DNA of 64,000 nt from Scilla litardierei (GCA_030789695.1 CM061139.1:102904037-102968036), one strand, 5' to 3'; positions 10,214 through 21,287 are shown, counted from the stretch's first letter. Notes: generated by a model not told the origin, from the sequence alone. Made by a program: numbers and translations.

Positions 10214-11791
10214 TTAATCGACAACTTTGGTGATTGGTGATCCCGTCATTGGACCTTTGTTCTTTTGCTTTGAGGGTCCTTCTTTTGTTTGAGCATCATC
10301 GCCAGGCGTCTTTAAATGACCACGATTAATAGGAGCTTCAATCTCTTTCTTTAGGGTCCATCAATTATCTGTGTTGTGGCCATTTTCGTTGTGATATCTA
10401 CAGAATTTTAAGTCATCCCTTTTTCATACATGTTCTTTTGTTTGGGAGAAGGTTCATTGACGAATCTCTTTCGTTCAGCATATGCCAGTACATCTGGCTT
10501 AGGGGCATTCGACTTGGTGTAATCCTCGTTAGTCGGACGCTCCTTGCTTCTGGGACTCTTATCCCTTCACTGTCGGACTCGGGGTTGTCGACAAGGGCTT
10601 TCCCGGGGTCGTGCTTCTTGCCGTGTTTCTTCCTGGCTCTTAGGGGTACCTTTCTTTTTAGCAGTGAGTGCTTATTCTGAAGTCATTAACCGATCCATCA
10701 TGTTGAACAGCTGTTCGAGGATGATTGGCGAAAACTGATGCAGAGATTTCAACAATTCTTTGTTGCGAACTCCTTGGGTGAGAGCTGCGATGACGGTATC
10801 ATCTGGGGCACCTTCAACTTGCAGCCTTTCTTCGTTGAAGTGCTTAACAAAATCTCGAAGCGGCTCTTTCTCCCCTTGCTCCAGAGTAAAGTGGTGGGAT
10901 AATTTTCACTTTGGACATCATCCTGCTATGAATTGCATGCAAAAAATTTGAGATATGTCGTCAAATGACCTGATGCTATCATCAGGCAATCCATTGTACC
11001 ATTCGTCTGCTGCCTTTGTCAACGTGGTATGGAAATCTCGATAGAGGTAAGTCTTGTCAGCTCCGTGTAGCTCCATCACACTTTGTTACCTGCAAATGTG
11101 CTCCCATGGTGTCATCGTACAGCTGCAAAGGTGGAATTTTGAACTTGGAGAGCCATGTGGTGGATGTGATGCTTTCCTTCAAAGGAGTACGCATGCTAGG
11201 AGGGAGAATAAGTGGAACTTTCTCCTCCTCACGGCGTTTAGGAGAGGCATTGGAAGACTGGATGGGGCTTCCTTCCCGCTCCTTTTTTCTGGCCAGTCGT
11301 GGGCCTGGTGGGGCTGTGACTGTGTTCTTAGGTGAGGCGATCTCTTGCTTATTCTATGCCGCTACGATTGATTCGCCCGTTGTTAGAGGGCCTCGGTCCT
11401 GTTGGACGTCCGGATGGGAGGTTGTTGTTACCAAGCTCTGCTTTCCTTTGAGATGTATGAGTGGTATTGAGCTACAGATTGACCTGCCGCTTAATTCCTT
11501 GCTCCACAATCATCTGGCTTCTTGGCATAGACCGCCCCATTGTAGGCGCTCACATTGGATTGGGGGTGGTTGCGCCTCGACCACTTGTAGCGGTTGTTGA
11601 ATACTCCGTTGGATGGTGTCAGTCAATGCAGCGATACTATCTTTAAACGACCGAGGGAATGTGTCGAATTGTTTCTGAGTGACCAAGTGTACGCTTGGTA
11701 TCTTCGATGAAGATCCAGAATCTTCATTGTCATCAGGGGCATCCTCGTTTGGACCGATGATTGGTCCAGTATTGTCGGGTCCAGTTGACAT
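10214..11791 (-). pseudogene. gag: degenerate Tat-like gag
   Basis: The N-terminus (MSTGPDNTGP..., from 11791) is open for about 93 codons. Further on, conceptual minus-strand reading shows a capsid-like tract containing EKEPLRDFVKHFNEE (around 10840-10880). A CRYHNENGHNT motif lies near 10350-10395, and this C-x2-H-x4-G-H pattern is typical of Tat-lineage gag. The tail ends at a stop near 10214. Several stops and frameshifts separate these blocks, and one stop follows the CRYH motif directly, so no full-length product is expected. Confidence 0.7.
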
Positions 11792-11826
11792 GGCTTATCG
11801 GTTGCTTTAGGATGTTGACTGATGTT

Positions 11827-11844
11827 TTCCCACAGACGGCGCCA
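11827..11844 (-). other. PBS of the Tat-like element
   Basis: The minus strand reads TGGCGCCGTCTGTGGGAA, a primer-binding sequence used by many Tat/RIRE2-type plant elements. It lies two bases inside the LTR end at 11847. Confidence 0.8.
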
Positions 11845-11846
11845 CA

Positions 11847-12017
11847 TGTTGACAACTGAGTTCCTGGTCAACAGTAACAGGGGTTGACGTGGACTCCTTC
11901 GATGAGGTGGAGCCTCCTCATCTGTTGATGTGGGTCCCTCGGTTTGAAGAAGCAGGGTCGTGGAAGGCTGAGCTTCGAGCGTCGGGCCGGAGCTCGACAC
12001 ATCTCATGGTCGAATAT
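11847..12017 (-). repeat. 5' LTR of the Tat-like element, inner piece
   Basis: It starts TGTTGACAACTGAG on the + strand next to the PBS and is cut at 12017 by the Athila insertion, which duplicated GAATA. It resumes at 25067. Confidence 0.75.
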
Positions 12018-12309
12018 GATCACTCCTTATTTTACACTTTTTTCCCGCATGTTTGCATGCCATTTAGATCGCCCAGATCATGTTTTTCACGATATATCGA
12101 TGATATTGCGATGCTTTTCACGATTTGTTGTTTTTGTCGCATTTCAGGTGATTTGGAGCGATTTGGAGTGATCTCGAGATACGCCTACTCCAGAGTGTCA
12201 CCGATGACCTCCCCGAGGGGTATTTTGCTGTTGGAGAGGAGCGGAGGAAGAAAGAACGTCGCAGGAGCGACGAGGAGGCCAAAACAAGCTGTTTAGGCAT
12301 TTTTGGTGT

Positions 12310-12790
12310 CCCACTCGGCCGAGTGAAGGAGTCAATCGGCCGACCAGCGAGACACCGCTCGGCCGACCTGATCGGACACGCTTCATGTGTGCACTCGACC
12401 GAGCGACGGAAGCCACATCGGCCGAGTGACGAGACCCCGTCCGCCCGAGTGGCGATCAGACGAAGCCATTCAAAAATCGCCAACTTACTGGTTTTCGTCT
12501 GCCTGAGCTTCAGAAGACCCACTCGGCCGAGTGGCAAATGCCGACCGCCCGAGTACTAAGAAGCCATCGGCCGAGTGACGACAACTCACTCGGCCGAGCG
12601 ACTCCCGAAGTGAAGACCCCCGAAGACCCAGACTTACTGGAAATTTACAGGGTTTCTCACTCGGCCGAGCGACTTTTGTCACTCGGCCGAGCGACTCCCG
12701 AAGTGAAGACCCCCGAAGACCCAGACTTACTGGAAATTTACAGGGTTTCTCACTCGGCCGAGCGACTTTTGTCACTCGGCCGAGTGCGAC
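12310..12790. promoter_or_regulatory. cluster of CTCGGCCGAG palindromes upstream of the LTR TATA box
   Basis: About fourteen full or slightly altered copies of the 10-bp palindrome, usually as CACTCGGCCGAGTG or CACTCGGCCGAGCGAC, are irregularly spaced and end some 80-100 bases before the TATA-like box. The same motif clusters again at 18310-18640 inside the element. This arrangement suits an array of transcription-factor sites in U3. The factor is unknown. Confidence 0.7.
12587..12772 (+). repeat. 93-bp tandem duplication, two copies in the 5' LTR
   Basis: The unit starts CACTCGGCCGAGCGACTCCC and is present twice here but once in the 3' LTR (near 23813-23905). It accounts for most of the length difference between the LTRs. 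Each unit carries extra palindrome copies. Confidence 0.88.
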
Positions 12791-12869
12791 GCGCTGCCTG
12801 TAGCGAAAATTGCGGATTTCAGGCTGTGTAGGGGCATTTTGGTCACAGTTTTTGGACGATTTTGGGGGG

Positions 12870-12876
12870 TATTTAA
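12870..12876 (+). promoter_or_regulatory. TATA-like box of the Athila LTR
   Basis: TATTTAA in the context ggggggTATTTAAcccc, just downstream of the palindrome cluster, with a T-rich leader after it. Transcription would start around 12900, placing the hairpin array in the leader. Confidence 0.5.
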
Positions 12877-13261
12877 CCCCTGTTTTTACCCTAGGTTAGC
12901 GAGCTTTTCTCTTAGATTTTTGCAGCTTTTTAGATTAACTTTTTAGCTTTATTCTTGTGATTGGAGAGGAGACAAAAGTTGATTTCTGTTGGATTATTTG
13001 AAGAACTCTATTGGTTTGTGTCTCTCTCCCCTAAAAATTCTATTTTTATTGCTTATCTCAATATTGTGATGAATTCTCTTGTCAATTTCATTGATTATTT
13101 TTGTGTTTGTGCTATGAATTGTGAGTAGTCTCCACGTCTTGGGGCGTGGGGATGAACCCTACGAACCCAATTTCAGATTTGTGATGAATTGGTAGAAATT
13201 TAGCTAGAATTGCTATTAGGGTTAGTTTGGGATCGATTTATTACGGATAGCTAGGTATTCA

Positions 13262-13572
13262 TATCGATTGGGATTTGCAAGAGATTGGATCCCAATTCGA
13301 TAGGAAACCCTAGAAATCCGAATTGGGTTGGAATCGAATTTCCGTAGTATCGGTTTGCAAGAGATTGGACCGATACTAGGGTTTCCGGTTGCAATTCTGT
13401 GCCGATACCAGTTTACAAGAGATTGGATGGGTAGGAAATATCCCAACCTAGGTCGTGGCCCGAGTTTGCACGAGAGTGGGCCCGGGACGCGATTGAACGA
13501 TGATGTTGATCCTAATGCTAGCTTCCCTAGGCTAGGGTTTGCAAGAGATTGGACCCGAATCTAGGATAGCTA
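13262..13572 (+). other. array of five hairpins with one constant 14-nt loop
   Basis: Five consecutive stem-loops share the loop TTGCAAGAGATTGG (one copy TTACAAG..., one TTGCACGAGAGTGG), while their stems are unrelated in sequence. HP1 (13262-13302) has 13 pairs with one bulge. HP2 (13345-13378) has 10 perfect pairs. HP3 (13406-13433) has a short stem with wobble and a mismatch. HP4 (13454-13491) has 10 of 12 pairs plus outward wobble pairs. HP5 (13519-13572) has an interrupted stem of more than 13 pairs. A possible sixth, degenerate one lies at 13573-13610. The array is repeated in the 3' LTR at 24393-24703. It lies in the predicted RNA leader. Confidence 0.8.
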
Positions 13573-13936
13573 TAGACCGGCAACAGCGCGAGAGCGTGAG
13601 CTAGGTTCTACATTCAGTTGCAACTAGTTCATCCAAAATTTTATTCTAGCAATTTTGATACCAATGAATTACATTGATGAGATACGGTGAGTAGCGGGGA
13701 TTCCCCATTCCCTAGACGTCCTTTATTTGATTTGATATCTTCGTACTTTGTCTGACGATTGTGACAGGATCGCCAAAGGCAAATTTCTCTCTTTTCTGTT
13801 CTTAATAGCCAGGTTGATTGGAGCAAGCACGGTCATTCGTCCTCCCTGTGTTCGATAACCCGCTCGCCGCTACACCGTGCGCTTGCGGTAAAACTACAAC
13901 CGTTCTTCGGGTTACATTCCGGAGCGATCAAGTTTT

Positions 13937-13954
13937 TGGCGCCGCTGCCGGGGA
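13937..13954 (+). other. PBS of the Athila element, tRNA-Asp type
   Basis: TGGCGCCGCTGCCGGGGA matches the complement of the tRNA-Asp 3' end at 17 of 18 positions (one T to C change). It sits six bases after the LTR end. Confidence 0.85.
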
Positions 13955-14079
13955 GGACATTTTGACGGTGTTCGGCGTCGACCACCCGGTTATTTCTTTT
14001 TTTTTCTTTCTTTCTTTACTTTCTTCTATATCTTGTTCTAACTCTGTTCGTAGCCCTATTTGCATATTCTCCCCGTATT

Positions 14080-17000
14080 TTGCATAAGATCTTAACATGG
14101 AGAATGGAGGATGCAATGTCGACAACGGAGCTCGGTCAGGAAAATTATGACTCCTTCACAGACCTCCTTAAGGAGCTTGTCGATGAGGTCCACGCTACCG
14201 GAGCTTTTGCTATCGATATCAAGGATCCCGACGAACAACTGTTCGCTAGTTTTGTGATGGACCAAGTCTCCCCGGATGGGACTATCGGGGGAAATGTCAG
14301 AGTTGATGTGATCGACGACAAATTATATTTCGAAGACGGTAGAACAAATGTCGAAGAACACTATACTCCCGAAGAATCCTTCGAGCAAACCGACATTCAG
14401 GGAGTTACACTCTATGACGCTCATTCTTGCTTTTATGAATCGTCTGACGTGTTTCTTGATTCCAGGCACGGACCAGAGCAGAGTGAAGGTTTTGATGATG
14501 CTAGCACAGGATCAGAGAGCGCCTACTTCGATGCCTCGTCCTCACTAAGTAGTGAGTCTGACTCTTCACAAGAGAGCGCACCACCTGAACATGAGCTAAA
14601 CCCGGATGACAAGGAAGAAGCCAAACTCATGCGAGCTGATGAAGTAGAAGGAGCAGCACCTCTTGAGGTAGAACTTCAACAATTACCTCCGAATCTAAGG
14701 TATGCCTTTTTGGGTAATAAATTAACTTTCCCGGTGATAGTCACTTCCCACCTCACGCAAGATCAACTTGAAAAACTCCTAGACGTTCTTAGGAGCCACA
14801 AGGATGTCCTTGGCTACACTATCTCCGATCTAAAAGGGATAAGCCCTAGGCTTTGCACACATAGGATCCATTTTGAAGATACCGACGCCACCTCCATAGA
14901 GCCTCAAAGGCGGTTAAACCCGAATATGAAGGAGGTGGTTAAAAAGGAAATCCTAAAATTGCTCGACGCAGGTATCATTTATCCCATCTCTGACAGTAGA
15001 TGGGTTAGCCCCGTTCATGTCGTCTCCAAGAAAGGGGGGATGATAGTCATAAAAAATGAAAAAGGTGAGCCCATATCTACACGCACCGTCACGGGATGGA
15101 GAATGTGCATTGATTATAGGAAACTAAATAAAGCTACCCGAAAAGACCATTACCCATTGCCCTTCATTGATCAAATGCTTGAACGCCTAGCTAAACATAA
15201 ATACTTTTGCTATCTAGATGGGTATTCGGGATTCTTCCAAATCCCTTTACACGAAGATGACCAAGAAAAGACCACTTTTACTTGTCCTTATGGTACCTAT
15301 GCCTACCGTAGGATGCCATTTGGTCTTTGTAATGCTCCTGCCACCTTTCAGAGGTGTATGACATCAATATTTTCCGATTACATTGAAAATATTATGGAAG
15401 TTTTTATGGATGATTTTTCGGTTTATGGAAGTGAGTTTGACTCTTGTTTGGCCAATCTTACTAAAGTCCTTAAAAGGTGCCAACAAAACAATCTCACTCT
15501 AAATTGGGAGAAGTGTCACTTCATGGTCACGGAAGGTATAGTTCTCGGGCATCTTGTTTCCTCGAGAGGAATTGAGGTAGATAAAGCAAAGATTGAGGTA
15601 ATCGAAAAACTTCCTCCTCCTATTAATGTCAAGGGCATTAGAGGCTTCCTTGGTCATGCGGGGTTTTACCGCCGCTTCATCAAGGATTTCGCCTCGATTG
15701 CCCGACCACTTACTTCCTTACTCGCTAAAGATACTCCTTTTGTTTTTTCAGGTGAATACTTGCAAGCCTTCAACACCTTGAAGGAAGCACTAGTTTTCGC
15801 GCCCATCATACAACCACCGGATTGGAGCCTTCCCTTTGAGTTAATGTGTGATGCTAGCGACCAAGCCATTGGAGCGGTATTGGGACAAAGGAAAGATAGG
15901 AAGCTTCATGCGATATACTATGCGAGCAAGACATTGGATGACGCGCAGAAAAACTACACAACTACCGAAAAAGAGCTTCTAGCGGTCGTTTATTCTATCG
16001 AGAAGTTTCGCTCCTACCTCCTTTGTTCCAAGGTGATTGTCCACACCGACCATGCGGCGTTAAAATATCTCTTGAACAAGAAGGAGGCCAAGCCTCGGTT
16101 AATTAGGTGGATACTATTGCTGCAAGAATTCGATTTGGAGATCAGAGACAAAAAGGGGACGGACAATGTCGTGGCGGACCATTTATCTAGGCTTATTCGC
16201 GACAAGGAGGACGAGAGTTTGCGTATCGACGACACATTCGTGGATGAGAGGCTATACGCCGTAAGGACCGGAGAAGTACCTTGGTACGCGGACTTCGTCA
16301 ATTACTTGGCTTGTGGAATTAAACCGCATGGGATGCCCGCGCACCAAAAGAGGAAATTTTTGCATGAGGTCCGTAGCTATTTTTGGGAAGATCCATACCT
16401 CTTCAAGATATGCAAAGATAGCGTTATTCGGAGGTGTGTTTCTAAGGAGGAGGCAACATCTATCATTTTGCATTGCCACGGGATGCCTTGCGGGGGACAT
16501 CACGCCGCCTCTAAGACAACCGCTAAGATCTTACAGAGCGGATTCTTCTGGCCAACAATGTTCAGAGACACCCACGCCTTTGTAAAGGGGTGCGATAGAT
16601 GCCAACGGACCGGGAATATCTCCAAACGCAATGAGATGCCAATGAGGCCCATCCAAGAAATTGAGCTTTTTGATTGTTGGGGAGTAGACTTCATGGGACC
16701 ATTTCCGTCGAGCAATGGTAATAAATACATCCTACTGGCCGTTGACTATGTCTCCAAATGGGTGGAGGCAATCGCCACCCCTATAAATGATGCAAGGGTC
16801 GTCTCTAAGTTCTTCAGGCAGAATATCTTCCCACGCTTCGGAGTGCCTCGTACCTTGATAAGCGACGGGGGGAGCCATTTCATAGAAAACAAGTTTGAAG
16901 CCATGCTAAAGAAGTACGGGGTAAACCATAGAGTTGGCATGGCATATCACCCCCAGACAAGCGGCCAAGTGGAAGTCTCAAATAGAGAAATCAAGCAAAT

Positions 17001-17982
17001 CCTCGAGAAGACCGTAGATCGATCTAGAAAGGATTGGTCAATGAAGTTAAACGATTCCTTATGGGCATATCGAACGGCCTTTCGCACTCCCATCGGCACC
17101 ACACCGTTCCGACTTGTTTATGGGAAAGCTTGTCACTTGCCGGTAGAGTTGGAACACCGCGCATATTGGGCCATCAAGACCTTTAATTATGATTACAAGA
17201 GTGCGGCGGTGAGGCGACTCTTAGACATCAACGAGCTTGATGAGATAAGGAGAGACGCCTACGAGAGCTCGAGAATTTACAAAGAAAGGACCAAGATTCT
17301 CCACGATGCACGCATAACCGTCACAGACTTCAAGGTAGGAGACAAGGTCTTGCTATATAATTCCCGGCTCCGATTATTCCCCGGTAAGTTGAGGTCACGT
17401 TGGTCCGGACCTTTCACCATCAAGCACATACAACCGGGAGGGGCTTTTGAGTTGGAAAGCAAGGACGGATCCACATTCAAAGTAAATGGTCAGAGGCTCA
17501 AACACTATTCCGAGGGAGTCCCAACGGGCGAAACCAATAGAATATATTTGCTTAAGGGACGGCCGGATGATCTTTCAGACCTCCTTGACGAGGTAATTGA
17601 AGAGGCGATCCCCCACTCCATTGGCGCTCTATTCGATGAAGATTTTGAGGAGGGCCCGGATTTAGGCCAAGATGAGAAGACAAATGATTCCCCTGACTTC
17701 TCCGCTGAAATTGATGAAGGCGACGCTGATGTCGCAAGGATTCGAGAGCTCTGCAAGCTCTCGAAATTAAAGTCTCCAAAGAAAGCTCCGCCGATACGGA
17801 AATCGGCGTCACCGGTGAAGCCGAGGACCGGAGTAAATGCTAGCTTGGGGGAGCCTCCCCCCAACACTATTCGAGACGGGAGACCACCGAGGGAGAACAC
17901 GCCGCCGCAACTTCCGAATCCAAGCGTTCTCCCCGGAAAATTTGACGGGTGCATCCCATATGCACCAAACATCCCGCATTAA
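14080..17982 (+). CDS. pol: Athila RT-RNase H-integrase polyprotein lacking gag and protease
   Basis: The protein is 1300 aa from the ATG at 14080; an internal ATG at 14104 is also possible. Residues 1-~200 are acidic and serine-rich with no capsid or Asp-Ser-Gly protease. RT follows at about 270-520, with [28 protein letters not shown] and the catalytic FMDDF near 441. RNase H is near 580-700 ([14 protein letters not shown]). The integrase zinc finger is near 797-840 ([11 protein letters not shown] ... CDRCQ). The integrase core near 865-1000 has D, D and E visible in [16 protein letters not shown] and [11 protein letters not shown]-terminal SH3-like segment ([14 protein letters not shown]) and a basic, proline-rich tail follow. 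All catalytic residues seem intact. It makes and integrates the DNA copy but needs Gag and protease from elsewhere. Confidence 0.93.
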   Translation: MHKILTWRMEDAMSTTELGQENYDSFTDLLKELVDEVHATGAFAIDIKDPDEQLFASFVMDQVSPDGTIGGNVRVDVIDDKLYFEDGRTNVEEHYTPEESFEQTDIQGVTLYDAHSCFYESSDVFLDSRHGPEQSEGFDDASTGSESAYFDASSSLSSESDSSQESAPPEHELNPDDKEEAKLMRADEVEGAAPLEVELQQLPPNLRYAFLGNKLTFPVIVTSHLTQDQLEKLLDVLRSHKDVLGYTISDLKGISPRLCTHRIHFEDTDATSIEPQRRLNPNMKEVVKKEILKLLDAGIIYPISDSRWVSPVHVVSKKGGMIVIKNEKGEPISTRTVTGWRMCIDYRKLNKATRKDHYPLPFIDQMLERLAKHKYFCYLDGYSGFFQIPLHEDDQEKTTFTCPYGTYAYRRMPFGLCNAPATFQRCMTSIFSDYIENIMEVFMDDFSVYGSEFDSCLANLTKVLKRCQQNNLTLNWEKCHFMVTEGIVLGHLVSSRGIEVDKAKIEVIEKLPPPINVKGIRGFLGHAGFYRRFIKDFASIARPLTSLLAKDTPFVFSGEYLQAFNTLKEALVFAPIIQPPDWSLPFELMCDASDQAIGAVLGQRKDRKLHAIYYASKTLDDAQKNYTTTEKELLAVVYSIEKFRSYLLCSKVIVHTDHAALKYLLNKKEAKPRLIRWILLLQEFDLEIRDKKGTDNVVADHLSRLIRDKEDESLRIDDTFVDERLYAVRTGEVPWYADFVNYLACGIKPHGMPAHQKRKFLHEVRSYFWEDPYLFKICKDSVIRRCVSKEEATSIILHCHGMPCGGHHAASKTTAKILQSGFFWPTMFRDTHAFVKGCDRCQRTGNISKRNEMPMRPIQEIELFDCWGVDFMGPFPSSNGNKYILLAVDYVSKWVEAIATPINDARVVSKFFRQNIFPRFGVPRTLISDGGSHFIENKFEAMLKKYGVNHRVGMAYHPQTSGQVEVSNREIKQILEKTVDRSRKDWSMKLNDSLWAYRTAFRTPIGTTPFRLVYGKACHLPVELEHRAYWAIKTFNYDYKSAAVRRLLDINELDEIRRDAYESSRIYKERTKILHDARITVTDFKVGDKVLLYNSRLRLFPGKLRSRWSGPFTIKHIQPGGAFELESKDGSTFKVNGQRLKHYSEGVPTGETNRIYLLKGRPDDLSDLLDEVIEEAIPHSIGALFDEDFEEGPDLGQDEKTNDSPDFSAEIDEGDADVARIRELCKLSKLKSPKKAPPIRKSASPVKPRTGVNASLGEPPPNTIRDGRPPRENTPPQLPNPSVLPGKFDGCIPYAPNIPH
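17841..17852 (+). other. PPT-like purine tract at the end of pol
   Basis: TAGCTTGGGGGA lies within the 3' end of the pol ORF and resembles the true polypurine tract at 23219. A related copy is at 21628-21643. It could be a cryptic plus-strand priming site. Confidence 0.35.
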
Positions 17983-18309
17983 TTGAAAATCATAGGGGGT
18001 CGAGCTCACGACCTTAAACGATCGCTTGTCGGGAGGCAACCCGACGGTTATTTCTTTATTTTTACTTTACTTTTATTTTTGTTTTAGAAATTTTTAGTGT
18101 TTTGAGTCGTTCGCCCAAAAATCTTGTGATAACGGGTCCTATTTTTCCTGACAGGAGAGGAGAACGAGGTACCCATCATTAGGAGGATGCACAAGGCGAT
18201 GAGGAGCGCCCCAGGAAGGCGCTCGATGCTTAGGAGGAAGATGAAACTGACTGGAGGAAGAAAAACGGAGTTTAGAGCCCAAACGAAGACAAACGGCAGA
18301 AAACAAGGC
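17983..18309. other. spacer after pol
   Basis: Non-coding sequence containing an inverted repeat, CTTGTCGGGAGGCAACCCGACGG near 18026. I see nothing else here. Confidence 0.4.
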
Positions 18310-18660
18310 TCACTCGGCCGAGCATACTAGTCACTCGGCCGAGCACACAAGTTCGTCCGGCCGAGCCGCTCACGAACGAGGGAAGTCTGCTGCACCCAAC
18401 TCTCTGTTTATTTTCCTGATTTCAGTATAATTGCCACTCGGCCGAGTATATATATGCACTCGGCTGAGTAAAACGGATACGCTCCTAGGGCGAGTCTTGC
18501 CGAGTAGCTTGAGCCACTCGGCCGAATGGACTTACTCCACTCGGCCGAGGGTGGCAAGGCCACTCGGCCGAAGCGTAGCGGGGAGGAATTTTTCTTAAAA
18601 GTTCACTCGGCCGAGCGACCCAGTCACTCGGCCGAGTCGTAACTTTTGCTATAAATAGGG
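18310..18660 (+). promoter_or_regulatory. candidate internal promoter: palindrome cluster plus TATA box
   Basis: About ten copies of CTCGGCCGAG or one-base variants lie between 18310 and 18637. A TATA box follows at 18650 (gcTATAAATAgggg). This mirrors the LTR layout (12310-12876) and stands about 540 bases before the second ORF, so it may drive a separate ORF2 transcript. The stretch is not protein coding. Confidence 0.62.
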
Positions 18661-18851
18661 GCTAGGGTCGGGCTCGTTTTTCGAAACGAAAAAAATCACA
18701 GCGCCCCGACCCTTCGCATTCCCTCGCCCGCTGCCCTCGTTCACTCGCCCGACCGTCGACCCGCGCCGCCGCTCGGCCACCCACCGCCGGCCGAGCCGCC
18801 GCCGCTCCTCGCCCGAGTCGCCGCCGACGGGCACGCCTCCGGCCACCTCCG

Positions 18852-19013
18852 GTATCGCCGATTTTAGCCTATTTCTCCTCTTTTTTGCATTTCTTGACGA
18901 TCCATGCGCTTAACGAACCCCAAACCCAAATTAATTTCTATTTTTATCTATTATACCCCTAATGCTCCATACGTTTTGAATATTACTCGCTGATATCTCC
19001 GTTTCATACGCAG
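18852..19013 (+). other. candidate intron in the ORF2 leader
   Basis: Donor ctccg/GTATCG and acceptor catacgCAG/gtta enclose 162 bases that are AT-rich compared with the GC-rich sequence on both sides. The intron would lie between the internal TATA box and the ORF2 start. Confidence 0.4.
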
Positions 19014-19193
19014 GTTATTTTTGGGAGCTTAGGGGAGCCCAGGGGAGCTTCCAGGGACTGATTTGGGCTGTGTGGAGGCGTCGTCTTCGCACGTTTCCAT
19101 TGCTTTGCACTCGCGGCGTGTCGGGGTACATTCTTTCCTTTATTTTATGCACGCCGCACTTGTCACGCTTTTTGGTGCGCGCTCGGGGCCCAT

Positions 19194-21287
19194 ATGCCGC
19201 CCCGGACACGGCCGAGGTCGAGGAGAGCTTCCGCCAAGCGGAAGCGGTCGGATGATGCCGGCCCCTTCCACGAGGTGGAGGACTCTCCTCCGCCTTCTCC
19301 CACACACCCCGTCCACCCCGCACAGCCTGCAGGCCCCGCACACCCCGCACAGCCTGCAGAGCCCGCACAGCCACTCCCTGCCGCTCCACAGCCACTACCT
19401 CCGGCTCCACTTATCGGGCCGCTGGGGATCACGTTCCGGAACGACGCACACCGCGTCTCTTTCGAGCGTATCTCCCAGCGCTCGATCGTACCCTCCAGGT
19501 TCGCACACCTTGCCGACCTAGGACGCCTGTGGGTACTAGAGGGGATGCTCACGTTGTACGACAATGTGGGCTGGCGAGATTTCTTTCAGGTGTCGGTGGA
19601 CACGTTTATCCGTCCGACACTTGAGGTTCTTAGTTCGATCGCCCGGACCGACGAGGGATGCTTGTTTCGGTTCATGGACCGAGAGTGCCAGGTCACTCTC
19701 GGTATGATGAGAGCTTTCTTCTCGTGGCCCGACGTCCCCGGGACCGATCGAGGTTACGCCCCCACCCATATCCCCCCACCTTCCTTCGATGTCAGCGCCT
19801 TCTGGGCCCGGATTACGGGGCTTCACGCTGCCTTTGACCCTAGTAGGGCCAAGGCCTCGGCCATTGTCCATCCCTGCCTCCGTATAGCTCAGCGCCTTAT
19901 GGCGACGACCTTTTTGGCCAGATATGAGCCGGGTACGATGTCCACGCCAGAGCTCTATATGCTCTACGCGATGACACGGCCCAGAGCTCTATCTAGGGAG
20001 GGCGATGAGTTGGTCCCCGCCGTCGTGATTGATGTCGCGGCTTGGTTTTTGGACCGCATCATCGTATCGGTGGGTGCTCGCTCACCGATATGCTGCGACG
20101 GCCTGATCACCTTGCTCGCCCTTATGACCGGCGAGGACTTCCCTGACGACCTGCGACGCGCACCGGGCCCCACTTCTCTGTCGATTGATGTTATGGCCCT
20201 GATGAAGATGCTGCGACCGCACGGTGAGCGACACTGGGTCTGGCTGCACGGCCCTTACGGTGCCGATTACATGATTCTTCCGAGCCCAGCTCGGACTCAG
20301 ATTGCACCAGCCCAGGTGGACTGGCTCCCTGTGATGGATGTTCTGATCCCAGCCGCATATGTGCTCGAGGCCGAGGAGGCCGAGCAGGCCCACGCTGCCC
20401 ACGCTGCCCCCGCAGACCCTGTTGCACCTGCCGAGCCTGCTGCCCCTGTTGACCCCGTGGCCCCTCAGCCTATCCCTGATATTTCTGCTGCTCCCGACAC
20501 CTCTGTCTACACTTCTGTCGGTGTCGGGAGTACCCTAGCTGAGCCCACCTCCACTGCCTCCACACCCATCACCACCACCACTGGCCCTCTGTCTGCCGAG
20601 CCCGTTTCCTATGACCCACCCGAGCGCCCGCCGACTATAGTTGAGTGCGGAGTGCCCTCTTTTACCACTGCCGTAGAGACCGTAGTCTCCACCTCTGTCT
20701 CCACCGCTGCTGTATTCTCTGAGAGTGTCGTGGCGTCTGTCCACACTTCTGTGTCACCGACCTCTCTGGCCGCCTCGTCGTCACTTTTGCACTCCTCTTT
20801 CGTTACTGCCGCCTCCACTTCTTACCGTCCTGCCCAGCCTCACACTGAGGCCAGGCCCACATTTGCGAGCGCAGCACCTTTCGTTCCCTTCCCTGCTGAG
20901 CCCATCACCTACGCCACCAGAGTACGCCAGCCCCGACCTACACAGCACAGACCGGTGCGTCCCTCTGCACCACCTCCCCCCGACACTGTACTTCAGAGCA
21001 TTCGTGCTCTCGAGGGGGTGGTGAGTGGCCTCAGAGGCGACCTTAGGACCCTGTCCTCCACCGTCTCCGCGATGGCTGGCCGCTTCGACCTGCTCCCGCA
21101 GATTCACTACTGCCTTACCCAGGTCCTGGAGCGACTCCCCTGCGTTCCCCCACCCACCCAGCAGGTCACCACCACCACTCCTACCCATACCCAGCCTGCC
21201 GCCACTTCCACACCCACACCCTCTCAGCAGTCTGTTCCCCCACCACCTCCGCCTCAGGACGGAGACAGCGCAGCCCCACCTACTTAG
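19194..21287 (+). CDS. ATHILA-family ORF in the env-like position
   Basis: The protein is 697 aa. The N-terminus is basic (MPPRTRPRSRRASAKRKR), like a nuclear-localisation or nucleic-acid-binding tail. Residues ~80-390 form the conserved core, with WRDFFQVSVDTFIRPTLEVL, then IVHPCLRIAQRLMATTFLAR, then ELYMLYAMTR and ICCDGLITLLALMTG. From memory this matches the ATHILA ORF-1 family (PF03078), whose role is unknown. Residues ~390-600 are low-complexity Pro/Ala/Thr/Ser. Residues ~600-650 contain a heptad-like LQSIRALEGVVSGLRGDLRT coiled coil, and the tail is proline-rich. I see no signal peptide or transmembrane segment, so env is a positional label only. Confidence 0.72.
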   Translation: MPPRTRPRSRRASAKRKRSDDAGPFHEVEDSPPPSPTHPVHPAQPAGPAHPAQPAEPAQPLPAAPQPLPPAPLIGPLGITFRNDAHRVSFERISQRSIVPSRFAHLADLGRLWVLEGMLTLYDNVGWRDFFQVSVDTFIRPTLEVLSSIARTDEGCLFRFMDRECQVTLGMMRAFFSWPDVPGTDRGYAPTHIPPPSFDVSAFWARITGLHAAFDPSRAKASAIVHPCLRIAQRLMATTFLARYEPGTMSTPELYMLYAMTRPRALSREGDELVPAVVIDVAAWFLDRIIVSVGARSPICCDGLITLLALMTGEDFPDDLRRAPGPTSLSIDVMALMKMLRPHGERHWVWLHGPYGADYMILPSPARTQIAPAQVDWLPVMDVLIPAAYVLEAEEAEQAHAAHAAPADPVAPAEPAAPVDPVAPQPIPDISAAPDTSVYTSVGVGSTLAEPTSTASTPITTTTGPLSAEPVSYDPPERPPTIVECGVPSFTTAVETVVSTSVSTAAVFSESVVASVHTSVSPTSLAASSSLLHSSFVTAASTSYRPAQPHTEARPTFASAAPFVPFPAEPITYATRVRQPRPTQHRPVRPSAPPPPDTVLQSIRALEGVVSGLRGDLRTLSSTVSAMAGRFDLLPQIHYCLTQVLERLPCVPPPTQQVTTTTPTHTQPAATSTPTPSQQSVPPPPPPQDGDSAAPPT

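Larger units (their letters stand above)
12018..13930 (+). repeat. 5' LTR of the Athila element
   Basis: It is 1.9 kb and ends GAGCGATCA just before the PBS. In order it holds a palindrome cluster (12310-12790), a TATA-like box (12870) and a five-hairpin array (13262-13572). Confidence 0.92.

Noticed and set aside
12310..12790. CRISPR-like or satellite interpretation of the CTCGGCCGAG cluster
   Set aside because: Spacing is irregular and the cluster sits upstream of a TATA box, so an array of binding sites is a better fit.
19194..21287. True envelope glycoprotein
   Set aside because: No signal peptide, transmembrane segment or cleavage site is visible. It fits the ATHILA ORF family, so env is only positional.
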